Below are positions 36,397 through 46,183 of a DNA stretch of 64,000 bases, in pieces. The notes under the pieces were generated by a model, which did no database searches, was not told the origin of the DNA, and saw only the letters and a program-made list of their open reading frames with translations. The translations under genes were made by a program, and so were the position numbers. Every line of letters begins with the position of its first letter. The stretch's first letter is position 1. This DNA is from Acidimicrobiales bacterium (lineage in GTDB: Bacteria; Actinomycetota; Acidimicrobiia; Acidimicrobiales; GCA-2861595): the NCBI GenBank assembly GCA_036262515.1, contig DATAIT010000079.1, forward strand, positions 1 to 64,000, read 5' to 3'.

Positions 36397-37299
36397 GTGA
36401 TCCTCGGTCCCCCAGCAGCCGATCTTCGTCCCATTCGTCCCCGAGCGCCGCGTTCGTCACCTGTCGGGGTCGGCCGCGCGCCCCGGCCGGCGTCGCTGGG
36501 CCGGCTCCGGGCCCGGCTGGAGGAGCTGGCGCCGGTGGTCGTGGCCTTCAGCGGCGGGGCCGACTCCGCGTTCCTGGCATGGGTCGCCAACGACGCCCTG
36601 GGCGATCGGGCCCGAGCGGTCACCGCCGTCTCGCCGTCGCTCGCGACCGAGGAGGAGGCGGACTGCCGGGCGCTGGCGAAGGAATGGGGACTGCGTTGGA
36701 CGGCGGTCGCCACGGATGAGCTGGCCGATCCCTCGTACACCGTGAACGACGGGCGCCGGTGCTACTGGTGCAAGACCGCGCTGGTCGACGCCCTGGCCCC
36801 GTTCACCGCTGCCGGTGCCAGGGTGGTGCTCGGGGTCAACGTCGACGACCTGGGCGACCACCGGCCCGGCCAGCAGGCGGCGGCCGAGCGCGGGGCGTCT
36901 TTCCCTCTCGTCGACGCCGGGTTCACCAAGGCCGACGTGCGGGCCGCGTCCCGGAGGCTCGGGCTGCGCACGTGGGACAAGCCGGCTGCCGCGTGCCTCG
37001 CGTCGCGGGTGCCGTACGGCACGCCGGTCACCATCGGCGTGCTGTCGACGGTGGCCTGCGCCGAGTCGGCCCTGCGGGCGCTCGGCTTCGGCCAGCTCCG
37101 CGTCCGCCATTACGGCGAGCTGGCGCGCATCGAGGTCGAGCAGGCCGATCTCGGGCGCGTGTTCGACGAGCGTGATGCGGTGGTCGCGGCCGTCCGGGGC
37201 GCCGGTTACCGCTACGTCACCGTCGACCTCGAGGGCTTCCGCTCGGGGAACCTCAACGGGGCGCTCGACCACGCCGGCGCTGCCGCAGGTCGTCGATGA
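36397..37299 (+). CDS. larE: LarE-like sulfur-inserting PP-loop enzyme
   Basis: LarE adenylates and thiolates the pyridinium carboxylates of the nickel-pincer nucleotide cofactor. The 300-residue protein carries the PP-loop SGGADS at 52-57 and CLASRVPYG with Cys200 matching the sulfur-donor position. The C122-W/Y-C125 pair (RCYWCK) with Cys200 fits the catalytic [4Fe-4S] LarE type, which can transfer sulfur repeatedly, rather than the self-sacrificing single-Cys type. GTG 36397 has AGGAT nearby. No larA, larB or larC is in the window, so the product may differ. It overlaps the NIL gene by 4 bp (ATGA). Confidence 0.88.
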   Translation: MILGPPAADLRPIRPRAPRSSPVGVGRAPRPASLGRLRARLEELAPVVVAFSGGADSAFLAWVANDALGDRARAVTAVSPSLATEEEADCRALAKEWGLRWTAVATDELADPSYTVNDGRRCYWCKTALVDALAPFTAAGARVVLGVNVDDLGDHRPGQQAAAERGASFPLVDAGFTKADVRAASRRLGLRTWDKPAAACLASRVPYGTPVTIGVLSTVACAESALRALGFGQLRVRHYGELARIEVEQADLGRVFDERDAVVAAVRGAGYRYVTVDLEGFRSGNLNGALDHAGAAAGRR

Positions 37300-37535
37300 G
37301 CACGGCTCGTGTGCGGCTCACGTTCCCCGAGCACCTCATCACCCAGCCCGTGCTGGCCCGGATGATGCGCCGGTTCGACGTGGAGCCGAACATCCGGCGG
37401 GCCAACGTCGAGGAGAAGGTCGGGTGGATCATGTGCGAGCTGGCCGGCGACCGCGAGCTGATCGAATCCGCCATCACGTGGCTTCGGGACGAGGGCGTCG
37501 AGGTCGACCGCCTGAGTGATGTCGTCGAAGGCTGA
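37296..37535 (+). CDS. NIL domain protein
   Basis: A 79-residue stand-alone NIL domain (RVRLTFPEHLITQPVLARMM, DVEPNIRRANV, GWIMCELAGD), the ferredoxin-like fold found at the end of MetN and in proteins of methanogen/bacterial homocysteine synthesis. It is translationally coupled to larE (ATGA) and overlaps the next gene by 20 bp. The coupling to a sulfur transferase suggests binding of a sulfur-containing metabolite or cofactor, but this is inference. Confidence 0.85.
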   Translation: MSTARVRLTFPEHLITQPVLARMMRRFDVEPNIRRANVEEKVGWIMCELAGDRELIESAITWLRDEGVEVDRLSDVVEG

Positions 37536-38037
37536 GCCCACCGGCGGGTGGGCGGCCACCACGGACGACCCCGCCGTGGCGGCGAGGGCGCAGGCGCTGG
37601 CCCAGGCCATCGACGCGGTGCTTCCCGCATGGGTCGAGCGCTCGGTCGCCCGCCTGCTGGTGGCCCATGCGCGCGACGCCGACCCCGCCACGATGGCCGA
37701 AGCCCGCGCCGCCGGCCAGGCGGCCCGGGCCGAGCTGGGCCCGCGCCTGCACGCCCTCCTGGAGGCCGACGTCGACGCCCAGCGCGGCAACCCGCTGGCC
37801 CTGCTGCGCCAGGCCGTCGCCTACCCGACAGCCGTGCTGCGGCGCGCCGGCGTCCCACCCGTGGTGCGCGACGACTTCGCCGAGACCCATTTCCCCGACG
37901 ACGTGTACGACCTGGCCCCGGCGTCGTTCGCCGACGTCGACCCCTCGCTCCACGAGCCGGGCCTCGAGTGGGGCGCGGCCAAGGCCTGGGCCCACAAGCA
38001 GCGCCACGCCCGTCGCGCCCACGGCTCGAGCTCGTGA
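37516..38037 (+). CDS. Conserved hypothetical protein in the larE cluster
   Basis: A 173-residue soluble, mostly helical protein, Ala- and Arg-rich, without signal peptide, membrane helix or Cys. A helical first half (AVLPAWVERSVARLLVAHARDADP, then a long Ala-rich helix) precedes a conserved-looking segment ADVDAQRGNPLALLRQAVAYP, DDFAETHFPDDVYDLAPASF and an Arg-rich tail. I do not recognise the family. It sits between the NIL gene and a receiver-like gene, overlapping both, so it belongs to the larE operon. GTG 37516 or ATG 37519 may start it. Confidence 0.65.
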   Translation: MMSSKAEPTGGWAATTDDPAVAARAQALAQAIDAVLPAWVERSVARLLVAHARDADPATMAEARAAGQAARAELGPRLHALLEADVDAQRGNPLALLRQAVAYPTAVLRRAGVPPVVRDDFAETHFPDDVYDLAPASFADVDPSLHEPGLEWGAAKAWAHKQRHARRAHGSSS

Positions 38038-38339
38038 CGCGCATCGCCGCCTACGTGCCCGACCTCATGGACCGGTCCAAGGTCGCCGCCGCCGGAGGAG
38101 ACGACGTGACGTTCGTGGGGTCGCCCGGCGAGCTGGCCGCCGCCGCCGCCGAGGTCGTCGTGGTCGACCTGTCCCGCCCGGGCGTGCTCGAGGCGCTGCC
38201 GGACCTCGGTGGCGCACGGACGATCGGCTTCGCCAGTCACGTCGATCGCGAGCTGGCGGCGGCGGCCACGGTCGCCGGATGCGGCGAGGTGCTGCCGCGC
38301 TCTCGCTTCTTCTCCTCGCTGCCCGACCTGCTGGCCTGA
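38034..38339 (+). CDS. Small receiver-like protein, degenerate
   Basis: A 101-residue alpha/beta protein with the strand/helix order of a CheY receiver (IAAYVPDLMDRSKVAAAG, VVVVDLSRPGVLEAL, TIGFASHVD, VLPRSRFFSSL). One Asp in VVVDLSRPG is at the place of the phospho-acceptor, but the N-terminal acidic pair and the conserved Lys are missing, so phosphorylation is unlikely. It could be a pseudo-receiver. GTG 38034 overlaps the preceding stop (GTGA). It is the last gene of the larE operon. Confidence 0.6.
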   Translation: MTRIAAYVPDLMDRSKVAAAGGDDVTFVGSPGELAAAAAEVVVVDLSRPGVLEALPDLGGARTIGFASHVDRELAAAATVAGCGEVLPRSRFFSSLPDLLA

Positions 38340-38360
38340 CGCCGCCTGCACGCTCGACGC

Positions 38361-38558
38361 TCAGTCGCGCGGCTCAGGGGGCCGCCGCCGCTCGACGGTC
38401 CAGCCGCCGTCGGCGATCTTGCGGGGTTCGAAGAACAGGCAGCCCTCGGGGCAGGCGAAGGGGTCGAGCTCGGAGACGTCGAGGCGGCAACGCTGGAGCT
38501 TCTCCTGCAACGACGTGGTGCGCTCGACGTAGTGCCGGCAGTCCGTGCGCACGCCCAT
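38361..38558 (-). CDS. Small Cys-containing conserved hypothetical protein
   Basis: The 65-residue protein from ATG 38558 has three or four Cys in a pattern suited to metal or disulfide binding (TDCRHYVERT, RCRLDVSELDPFACPEGCLFFEPR). I do not know the family. Convergent with the larE operon and divergent from the disulfide-reductase-like gene, whose start is only 20 nt away. A 14-bp palindrome overlaps the start codon. Confidence 0.6.
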   Translation of the reverse strand: MGVRTDCRHYVERTTSLQEKLQRCRLDVSELDPFACPEGCLFFEPRKIADGGWTVERRRPPEPRD

Positions 38559-38568
38559 ACCCGTATGG
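38555..38568. promoter_or_regulatory. Palindrome in the divergent Cys-peptide/reductase promoter
   Basis: CCATAC-CC-GTATGG is a perfect 14-bp palindrome in the 19-nt gap between two divergent starts. It contains TATGGT (38564-38569), 8 nt before ATG 38578, a probable leaderless -10. A regulator bound here would control both genes. Confidence 0.4.
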
Positions 38569-38577
38569 TACGGCTCC

Positions 38578-39927
38578 ATGGCCGAGCGGCTCGTGGTGGT
38601 GGGCGGCGACGCAGGCGGGATGGCGGCCGCCACCCAGGCCCGCCGCAGGCGGCCCGAGATGGAGATCGTGGCCCTCGAGCAGGGCCGTTGGACCAGCTAT
38701 TCGGCCTGCGGGATCCCCTTCCTCGTCGGCGGCGACGTGGCCGGTATCGACGACCTGGTGGCGCGCGACCCGCAGAGCTTTCGCGACCGCTTCACCATCG
38801 ACGTGCGGACGTGTCACGAGGTCACGGCCATCGACCTCGACGCCCGCAAGGTCGAAGTGCGCGACCACGGCCACGGCCGCACGTTCAGCCTCGGCTTCGA
38901 TCTGCTCCACCTCGGCACCGGCGCCGTGCCCCTTCGACCCGACCTGCCCGGGATCGGCGGCGCCCAGGTCCACGGGGTCCAGAACCTCGAGGACGCCGCC
39001 CGTCTCCTCGACCGCCTCGACCGGCACGAGGTGCGCGACGTGGTGGTCGTCGGGGCCGGGTACATCGGCCTCGAGATGGCCGAGGCGTTCGTGCGTCGTG
39101 GCTGCGCCAGCGTCACGGTCGTGGAACGGGGCCCCGAGGTGATGGGCACGCTCGACCCCGACATGGGGGCCATCGTCGGCGCTGCCATGCGCAGGTTCGG
39201 CATCGACGTGCGCACGGGGGTGGCCGTCGAAGCCTTCGAACCGGGCACGGTGCAGACCTCGGCGGGCGACCTGGCCGCCGACCTGGTCGTGCTGGGCCTG
39301 GGCGTGGTGCCCAATTCCCGCCTCGCCTCCGATGCCGGGATCGCCACCGGGGCCAAGGGAGCAGTCGTCGTGAACAGCCGCCAGCGCACGTCGGCCGAGG
39401 GGGTGTGGGCGGCCGGGGACTGCTGCCTCTCCCACCACCTCGTCTCCCGCCAGCCCGTCCACCTCCCGCTCGGGACCGTGGCCAACAAGCAGGGGCGGGT
39501 CGCCGGCATCAACATCGGCGGCGGCTACGCCACCTTCCCCGGCGTCGTCGGCACCGCCGTGACCAGGATCTGCTCGACGGAGGTGGCCCGCACCGGGCTG
39601 TCGGAGAAGGAGGCGGCGGCGGCCGGGCTGGAGTGCGAAGCGGTCCGCATCACCAGCACCACCCGGGCCGGGTATTTTCCCGGAGCGGGCGAGATCACGG
39701 TGAAGATGCTCGCCGAGCGGCGCAGCGGGCGGCTCCTCGGGGCCCAGCTGGTCGGCCAGGAGGGGGCGGCCAAACGCATCGACGCGGTGGCCACCGCCCT
39801 CACTGCGGGGATGACCGTGGCCGAGGTCGTCGACCTCGATCTCTCCTACGCGCCGCCGTTCTCGCCGGTGTGGGACCCGGTGCTGATCGCGGCCCGGCAG
39901 GCGGCCAAGGCGGTGGACGACCGCTAG
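38578..39927 (+). CDS. CoA-disulfide reductase-like flavoprotein
   Basis: A 449-residue FAD/NAD(P)H oxidoreductase of the Cdr/Nox group. FAD-binding VVVGGDAGGMAAA opens the protein. Cys42 in SYSACGIPF is the single redox-active Cys of this group, the NADH-binding GAGYIGLEMAEAF is near residue 155, and the second FAD motif is VWAAGDC. Family members reduce CoA disulfide, polysulfide or oxygen, and the substrate cannot be told here. Its neighbours (LarE, NIL, Cys-peptide) fit thiol or sulfur redox chemistry. Confidence 0.88.
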   Translation: MAERLVVVGGDAGGMAAATQARRRRPEMEIVALEQGRWTSYSACGIPFLVGGDVAGIDDLVARDPQSFRDRFTIDVRTCHEVTAIDLDARKVEVRDHGHGRTFSLGFDLLHLGTGAVPLRPDLPGIGGAQVHGVQNLEDAARLLDRLDRHEVRDVVVVGAGYIGLEMAEAFVRRGCASVTVVERGPEVMGTLDPDMGAIVGAAMRRFGIDVRTGVAVEAFEPGTVQTSAGDLAADLVVLGLGVVPNSRLASDAGIATGAKGAVVVNSRQRTSAEGVWAAGDCCLSHHLVSRQPVHLPLGTVANKQGRVAGINIGGGYATFPGVVGTAVTRICSTEVARTGLSEKEAAAAGLECEAVRITSTTRAGYFPGAGEITVKMLAERRSGRLLGAQLVGQEGAAKRIDAVATALTAGMTVAEVVDLDLSYAPPFSPVWDPVLIAARQAAKAVDDR

Positions 39928-40043
39928 CGCCGGCGCGAGCCGCAGGGCATTCACGAGGACGTTTAGGTCATATTTGCGCGAGTATCCGGAAACGGGGCAC
40001 AAACAGGCTCTCGCAATGCTGGCGGCACTCGGGAGGGGAGCGG

Positions 40044-41656
<1,613 letters not shown>

Positions 41657-41765
41657 GCGGGCGGCGCTGCTGGAGGAAGGCGGGCCCCGGGGGCCGGCCT
41701 TCTGCCGCGCGTACGCCGACGCCGCCGACCGGTGGCTGGCCGGGCTGCTGGATGCCGAACCGGGG

Positions 41766-43931
41766 ATGGCGCTGGTTGCGGTGGGGGGCTATGGCCGGCG
41801 GGAGCTGTGCCCCGGGAGCGACCTCGACGTGGTGCTCGTGTACGGCCGCACCCGCGTCCCTGTCCAGCAGGTGGCGGAGCGCATCTGGTACCCGATCTGG
41901 GACGCTGGCATCGGGCTCGACCACAGCGTCCGCACCGTCAAGGAGGCGCTCGGCGTGGCCGCCGACGATCTCAAGGCCGCCCTCGGACTCCTCGACGCAC
42001 GCCTCGTCTCCGGAGATGCCGAGCTCGCGGCCGAGCTGGTCGACAAGGCGCGGCGCCAGTGGGTGAAGGCAGCCGGCCGCTCGTTGCCGGCCCTCGCCGA
42101 GTCGGTCGCCCGCCGCCACGAGCGGTTCGGCGAGGTGGCCTTCCTCCTCGAGCCCGAGCTGAAGGAGGGGCGCGGAGGCCTCCGCGATGTCCACGCCCTG
42201 CGGGCCGCCGCGCTGGCCACGCCGGTGGTGGATGCGCGAGCACCCGCACTCGACGCCGCCCACGACGTCCTGCTCTCCGTGCGCGTCGAGCTCCACCGGC
42301 GCGTCGGAAAGACGCTCGACCGCCTGCTGTTGCAGGAGCAGGACGCCGTGGCCGCCGCCCTCGGGCATCCCGACGCCGACGCGCTGATGGCCTCCGTGTC
42401 GGCCGCCGCGAGGACCATCGCGTGGACGGGGGACGACGCGTGGCGCCGGGTGGCGTCGGCGCGGGCCGGGCCCCGTGGGCGCCTCCCCGGGGGCGACCGT
42501 CCCCTCGGGCCGGGGCTGGTCCTGCGCGACGGCGAGGTCGCTCTCGCCGCCGACGCCGATCCACGGAACGACCCCACGCTCGCGCTTCGAGGCGCGGCGG
42601 CCGCCGTCCAGGCCGGCACGTGGCTCTCGCGCGCCGCGCTGGACCGCCTCGCCGCCGAGACGGCCCCCATGCCCGATCCGTGGCCGCCGACCGCCCGGTC
42701 GGCCCTGCTCGGCATCCTCGGCTCGGGCCACGACGCCATCCCCGCCCTCGAGGCGCTCGACCAGCGGGGCTTGCTGGTGCGGGCCCTGCCGGAGTGGGAC
42801 GCGGTGCGCGGGAAGCCGCAGCGCAACGCCTACCACCGCTTCACCGTCGACCGGCACCTGCTGGAGACGGCGGCCAACGCGGCCGCCCTCACGCGCACGG
42901 TGGCGCGTCCCGACCTCCTGCTCCTCGGGGCTCTTCTGCACGACATCGGCAAGGGGTTCCCCGGTGATCACACCGACAGGGGCGTGGCCGTGGTCCGGCG
43001 GCTCGGGCCCCGCCTCGGGCTGCCGCCCGACGACGTGGCCGTCCTGCTCGACATGGTGCGCCACCACCTCCTGCTCCCTGACGTCGCCACCCGGCGGGAT
43101 CTCGACGACCCGGCGACGGTCGAGGCGGTGGCGGCCGCGGTGGCGGACCGGGACCGCCTCGAGCTCCTCGCCGCCCTCACCGAGGCCGACAGCCTGGCCA
43201 CGGGGCCGGCCGCGTGGGGGCCGTGGAAGGCGGGGCTCGTCGCCGACCTCGTCGCCCGCACGGCCAGCCGGCTGGCCGGCCTCCACCCTTCCGCGGGGGC
43301 GCCGATGCCCACCGCCGCCCACCGGGTCCTGATGAGCGGCCGCCGGCCCGTCGTGGAGGTGGCGGGCGACGAAGTGACGATCGTGGCCCCCGACCGGCCG
43401 GGGCTGTTCTGCCGCATGGCGGGCACGCTCGCCGTCCACGGTCTCGACGTGCGGTCGGCGGCCGCCGCTTCCGAGGACGGCATGGCGGTCGAGGTCTTCG
43501 AGGTCGAACCGGCTTTCGGTTCGCCGCCGGTGTGGGAGACGGTGCAGGCCGACGTCGAGCGGGCCATCGCCGGGCGCCTGTCCCTCGAGGCCCGCCTGGC
43601 CGAGCGGGCCCGCGCCTATGCCGGCCGCCGCCGTGCGGCCACGGCCCGGCCGGCCGAGCCCCGCGTGCTCTTCGACGACGACGCATCGGCGACGGCCACC
43701 GTCGTTGAGGTGCGCGCGCCCGACGGCATCGGCGTCCTCTATCGCATCACCCGGGCCCTCGCCGACTGCGACCTGGACGTGCGTACCGCCAAGGTCTCCA
43801 CCCTGGGCCACGAGGTCGTCGACGCCTTCTACGTCACCGACTCGTCGGGAGCCAAGCTCGTCGACGACGAATACCGTCGTGAGGTGGAGCGGGCCATTCT
43901 CGCCGAGTTGCGCCGGGTCCAGCCGTCCTAG
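41766..43931 (+). CDS. glnD: P-II nucleotidylyltransferase GlnD, start uncertain
   Basis: Modifies and demodifies P-II according to nitrogen state. Nucleotidyltransferase motif GGYGRRELCPGSDLDVVLVY is at the very beginning. LKEGRGGLRDVHALR follows, an HD hydrolase domain (LLHDIGKGFPGDHTDRG) is in the middle, and two ACT domains end the 721 residues. ATG 41766 is the first usual start, but family-like residues (FCRAYADAADRWLAGLLDAE) are encoded in frame back to about 41640 with no ATG/GTG/TTG, only CTG at 41667/41670. A non-standard start is therefore likely. It follows glnK directly. Confidence 0.92.
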   Translation: MALVAVGGYGRRELCPGSDLDVVLVYGRTRVPVQQVAERIWYPIWDAGIGLDHSVRTVKEALGVAADDLKAALGLLDARLVSGDAELAAELVDKARRQWVKAAGRSLPALAESVARRHERFGEVAFLLEPELKEGRGGLRDVHALRAAALATPVVDARAPALDAAHDVLLSVRVELHRRVGKTLDRLLLQEQDAVAAALGHPDADALMASVSAAARTIAWTGDDAWRRVASARAGPRGRLPGGDRPLGPGLVLRDGEVALAADADPRNDPTLALRGAAAAVQAGTWLSRAALDRLAAETAPMPDPWPPTARSALLGILGSGHDAIPALEALDQRGLLVRALPEWDAVRGKPQRNAYHRFTVDRHLLETAANAAALTRTVARPDLLLLGALLHDIGKGFPGDHTDRGVAVVRRLGPRLGLPPDDVAVLLDMVRHHLLLPDVATRRDLDDPATVEAVAAAVADRDRLELLAALTEADSLATGPAAWGPWKAGLVADLVARTASRLAGLHPSAGAPMPTAAHRVLMSGRRPVVEVAGDEVTIVAPDRPGLFCRMAGTLAVHGLDVRSAAAASEDGMAVEVFEVEPAFGSPPVWETVQADVERAIAGRLSLEARLAERARAYAGRRRAATARPAEPRVLFDDDASATATVVEVRAPDGIGVLYRITRALADCDLDVRTAKVSTLGHEVVDAFYVTDSSGAKLVDDEYRREVERAILAELRRVQPS

Positions 43932-43995
43932 GACGCAGCAGGGCGGCGCCCGACGCCGGCGGCGGCAGAACCGCCGGGCGGGCGCAGGTGGCCAC

Positions 43996-44001
43996 TACGC
44001 T
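43996..44001 (+). promoter_or_regulatory. -10 hexamer for leaderless zinc-ribbon gene
   Basis: TACGCT lies 6 nt before GTG 44008. Confidence 0.4.
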
Positions 44002-44007
44002 GCCGGC

Positions 44008-44226
44008 GTGCCGTCCGCCCGCTACCGGTGCGCTGCGTGCGGCAACCTCACCCGCTTCGACGTGACCCTCACCCGGCGCACGAGGCGCTTCCATCACTAC
44101 ACGGTGGGTGGCGACCTCTCCGTGGAGGACGAGGAGTTGCTGTCCGAGACGCTGGAGGAGGTGTCGTGCCGCTGGTGCGGCACGGCCAAGGCGGTGGAGG
44201 AGTTGGCCGAGGGCGAAGCGGGCTGA
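44008..44226 (+). CDS. Small zinc-ribbon protein
   Basis: A 72-residue protein with two Cys pairs, CAACGN near the start and CRWCG near the end (about 45 residues apart), the layout of a rubredoxin-like zinc ribbon. A basic middle (TRRTRRFHHYTVGGD) could contact nucleic acid. Between glnD and an NYN RNase-like gene, with which it is nearly contiguous (8 nt), so a role in RNA metabolism is possible but unproven. Confidence 0.7.
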   Translation: MPSARYRCAACGNLTRFDVTLTRRTRRFHHYTVGGDLSVEDEELLSETLEEVSCRWCGTAKAVEELAEGEAG

Positions 44227-44234
44227 GTCCGGCG

Positions 44235-45806
44235 ATGGCCGACGCAGAATCGGGTGCCGGTTCGCCGTCGGTGGGTGATCGCATGCTGCGCCCGACGCTG
44301 CAGCTTGCCTTCGACGTCGCCCGCGTCGGAGCCAGGTCGTCGCCTCCCGTCGATGCGCCGCGGGTTGTGCGGCCTTTCCTCCATTTCACCGGGCGCCTGC
44401 CCGACGCCGCCTTGACCGCCGTCCGCCGCGCCCTCGACGAGGACGCCGGGTTCCGTGCCCGCGTGGCCGGCTTGGCCGACGAGGAGGAGCTCGGCCGGCC
44501 GGGGTGGCTGTTCGTCGTGCGGCCCGACGGGTGGGAGGGCGAGCTGGCCGTGCTCGTGGACGACGCCACGGCTGCCGCCCGAGCCGAGCAGGAGGAGCGC
44601 GAGGAGCGCAGCGCGCGGCGGCGACTGGCCCACGCCGAGCACGCCGCCGAACGGGCGGAGGCGGCCGCCGCCCGGGCCCGGGCCGAGCTCACCGGCACCG
44701 TCGCCGAGCTGGCCACCGAGCGCCGCGCCCGGCGGGCCGCCCAGGACGACGCCGAGCGCCTGGGCCGGCGGGTGACATCGCTGGAGGGCGAGCGGGACAG
44801 CGCCCGTCGTCGGGCCGCCGAGGCGTCGGCCGAGGTCGAGCGGGTGCGGCTCGAGCTCGAGGCCGTCCAGGGAGAGGTGGCGCAGCTTCGGGTGTTGCTG
44901 TCGGCAGCCCGGGCCGAGGCAAGGGCCGCCGCCGAGTCGACGGCGGCCGGCACGTCCGCGGAAGCCACGGCGGCGGGGGAGTCGGAGGGAGCGGCCGGGG
45001 TCGGGGCGTCGGCGCGCGCCGGGACTGGGGGAGGCGCGGCCGGGACGTCGCCGGGCGCCGCGGCGCGCGCCGGGACTGGGGGAGGCGCGGCCGGGACGGC
45101 GGCCGACCCGGCCGGAGGGATTGGCGCAGCCGGGGCCCGTGCCGGCGGAGCGGACCTCGACGCCGTGGCGGAGGCGGTCGCCGTTGCCGCGTCGGCGGCG
45201 TCGATGCTGGGTCGCGCCCTGGCCGACGCCTCGACCGCGCTCGCCGGCTCGCCGCCCGTCCGGGGCCCGGATACCGGTCGGGTCGAGGACACGGGACCCT
45301 CCGACACGGTCCCCGGGGCCTCAGGGAAGCCGCCGCCCCCGCCGGCCCGCCGGCGCCCGGCCCCTCTGCCGCCGGCCGTGTTCGACGACACGGCGGAGGC
45401 GGCCGCCCACCTCGTCCGCATCCCCGGCGCACTCGTGCTGGTCGACGGGTACAACGCGGCCAAGGCGCTGTGGCCGGACGTGGCGCCGCTCGAGCTGCGG
45501 GAGCGGCTCGTCGATGCGCTGCGCGAGCTGGTCGCCCGCACCGGCGCCGCCGTCCACGTGGTGTTCGACGGTGCCGACCTCGGGGTGCCCTCGTTCCGGC
45601 CCGTCGCCAGCCGCGGCGTGCGCGTCAGCTTCTCGCCGGCCGATGTGGAAGCCGACGACGTCATCCTCGACCTGGTCGACACCGAACCGCCGAGTCGCCA
45701 CGTCGTCGTGGCGTCGAGCGACCGCAGGGTCCAGGACGGCGCGCGCCGCCGGGGTGCCAACGTGATCTCGAGCGCCCAACTGGCCGCCGTCCTCGGCCGG
45801 TCCTGA
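44235..45806 (+). CDS. NYN (YacP-like) domain protein with coiled coil
   Basis: The 523-residue protein has an N-terminal domain of about 110 residues, a long Ala/Arg/Glu-rich coiled coil (about 110-235), an Ala/Gly low-complexity linker, and a C-terminal NYN domain (about 390-523) with VLVDGYNAAKALWP, VVFDGADLGVPSF, DVEADDVILDLVD and VVVASSDRRVQDGARRRGANV. The Asp residues form the PIN-like metal site of YacP/Rae1-type ribonucleases that act on RNA, in Bacillus on the ribosome. A 38-bp direct repeat lies in the linker. Confidence 0.85.
   Translation: MADAESGAGSPSVGDRMLRPTLQLAFDVARVGARSSPPVDAPRVVRPFLHFTGRLPDAALTAVRRALDEDAGFRARVAGLADEEELGRPGWLFVVRPDGWEGELAVLVDDATAAARAEQEEREERSARRRLAHAEHAAERAEAAAARARAELTGTVAELATERRARRAAQDDAERLGRRVTSLEGERDSARRRAAEASAEVERVRLELEAVQGEVAQLRVLLSAARAEARAAAESTAAGTSAEATAAGESEGAAGVGASARAGTGGGAAGTSPGAAARAGTGGGAAGTAADPAGGIGAAGARAGGADLDAVAEAVAVAASAASMLGRALADASTALAGSPPVRGPDTGRVEDTGPSDTVPGASGKPPPPPARRRPAPLPPAVFDDTAEAAAHLVRIPGALVLVDGYNAAKALWPDVAPLELRERLVDALRELVARTGAAVHVVFDGADLGVPSFRPVASRGVRVSFSPADVEADDVILDLVDTEPPSRHVVVASSDRRVQDGARRRGANVISSAQLAAVLGRS
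45010..45098. repeat. 38-bp direct repeat in the NYN gene linker
   Basis: The 38-nt unit starting CGGCGCGCGCCGGGACTGGG at 45010 recurs exactly at 45061 (period 51 nt). It duplicates an Ala/Gly-rich linker peptide in frame. Confidence 0.85.
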
Positions 45807-45830
45807 CCTCCTTCCGGAGCCGCGCCTCCC

Positions 45831-45880
45831 GTTCTGGCAGCGGAAATCGACCGCCAGCGGTCGATTTCGGCTGCCAGAAC
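45831..45880. repeat. 50-nt near-perfect palindrome
   Basis: Arms 45831-45853 and 45858-45880 are 23 bp with one mismatch around a CCAG loop. It lies 25 nt after the NYN gene and 46 nt before the next start, so it may terminate transcription. It is far longer than needed for a terminator. Confidence 0.8.
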
Positions 45881-45925
45881 ACCGGGACGCGGGTGGCTGT
45901 CACAGGCGCTGGCCATCCTTGTGGC

Positions 45926-46126
45926 ATGACCGCATCGCTCTCCATCAGTTGTGACGACTGCGTCGCCCGCCACACCGACGCGTGCGGCGACTGCGTCGTC
46001 ACCTTCATCTGCGACCGGGACCCGGACGACGCCGTGATCATCGACGTCGAGGAGGAGCGGGCCGTGCGGCTCCTGGCCCAGGCCGGCTTGGTGCCTGCGC
46101 TACGCCACGAGAAGCGCACGGGGTGA
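45926..46126 (+). CDS. Small Cys-rich protein
   Basis: A 66-residue protein with five Cys in the first 30 residues (SCDDCVARHTDACGDCVVTF) and an acidic middle (DRDPDDAVIIDVEEERAV). The spacing suits a metal site. Family not recognised. It lies between the NYN gene and sepH, and no ribosome binding site is obvious before ATG 45926. Confidence 0.6.
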   Translation: MTASLSISCDDCVARHTDACGDCVVTFICDRDPDDAVIIDVEEERAVRLLAQAGLVPALRHEKRTG

Positions 46127-46168
46127 CGATGGCGCGGGAGGGTCCACGGTGCGGAGCGGGTCGGGTGG

Positions 46169-46174
46169 TACGTT
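46169..46174 (+). promoter_or_regulatory. -10 hexamer for nearly leaderless sepH
   Basis: TACGTT lies 9 nt before GTG 46184. Confidence 0.35.
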
Positions 46175-46183
46175 CCGCAGAGC

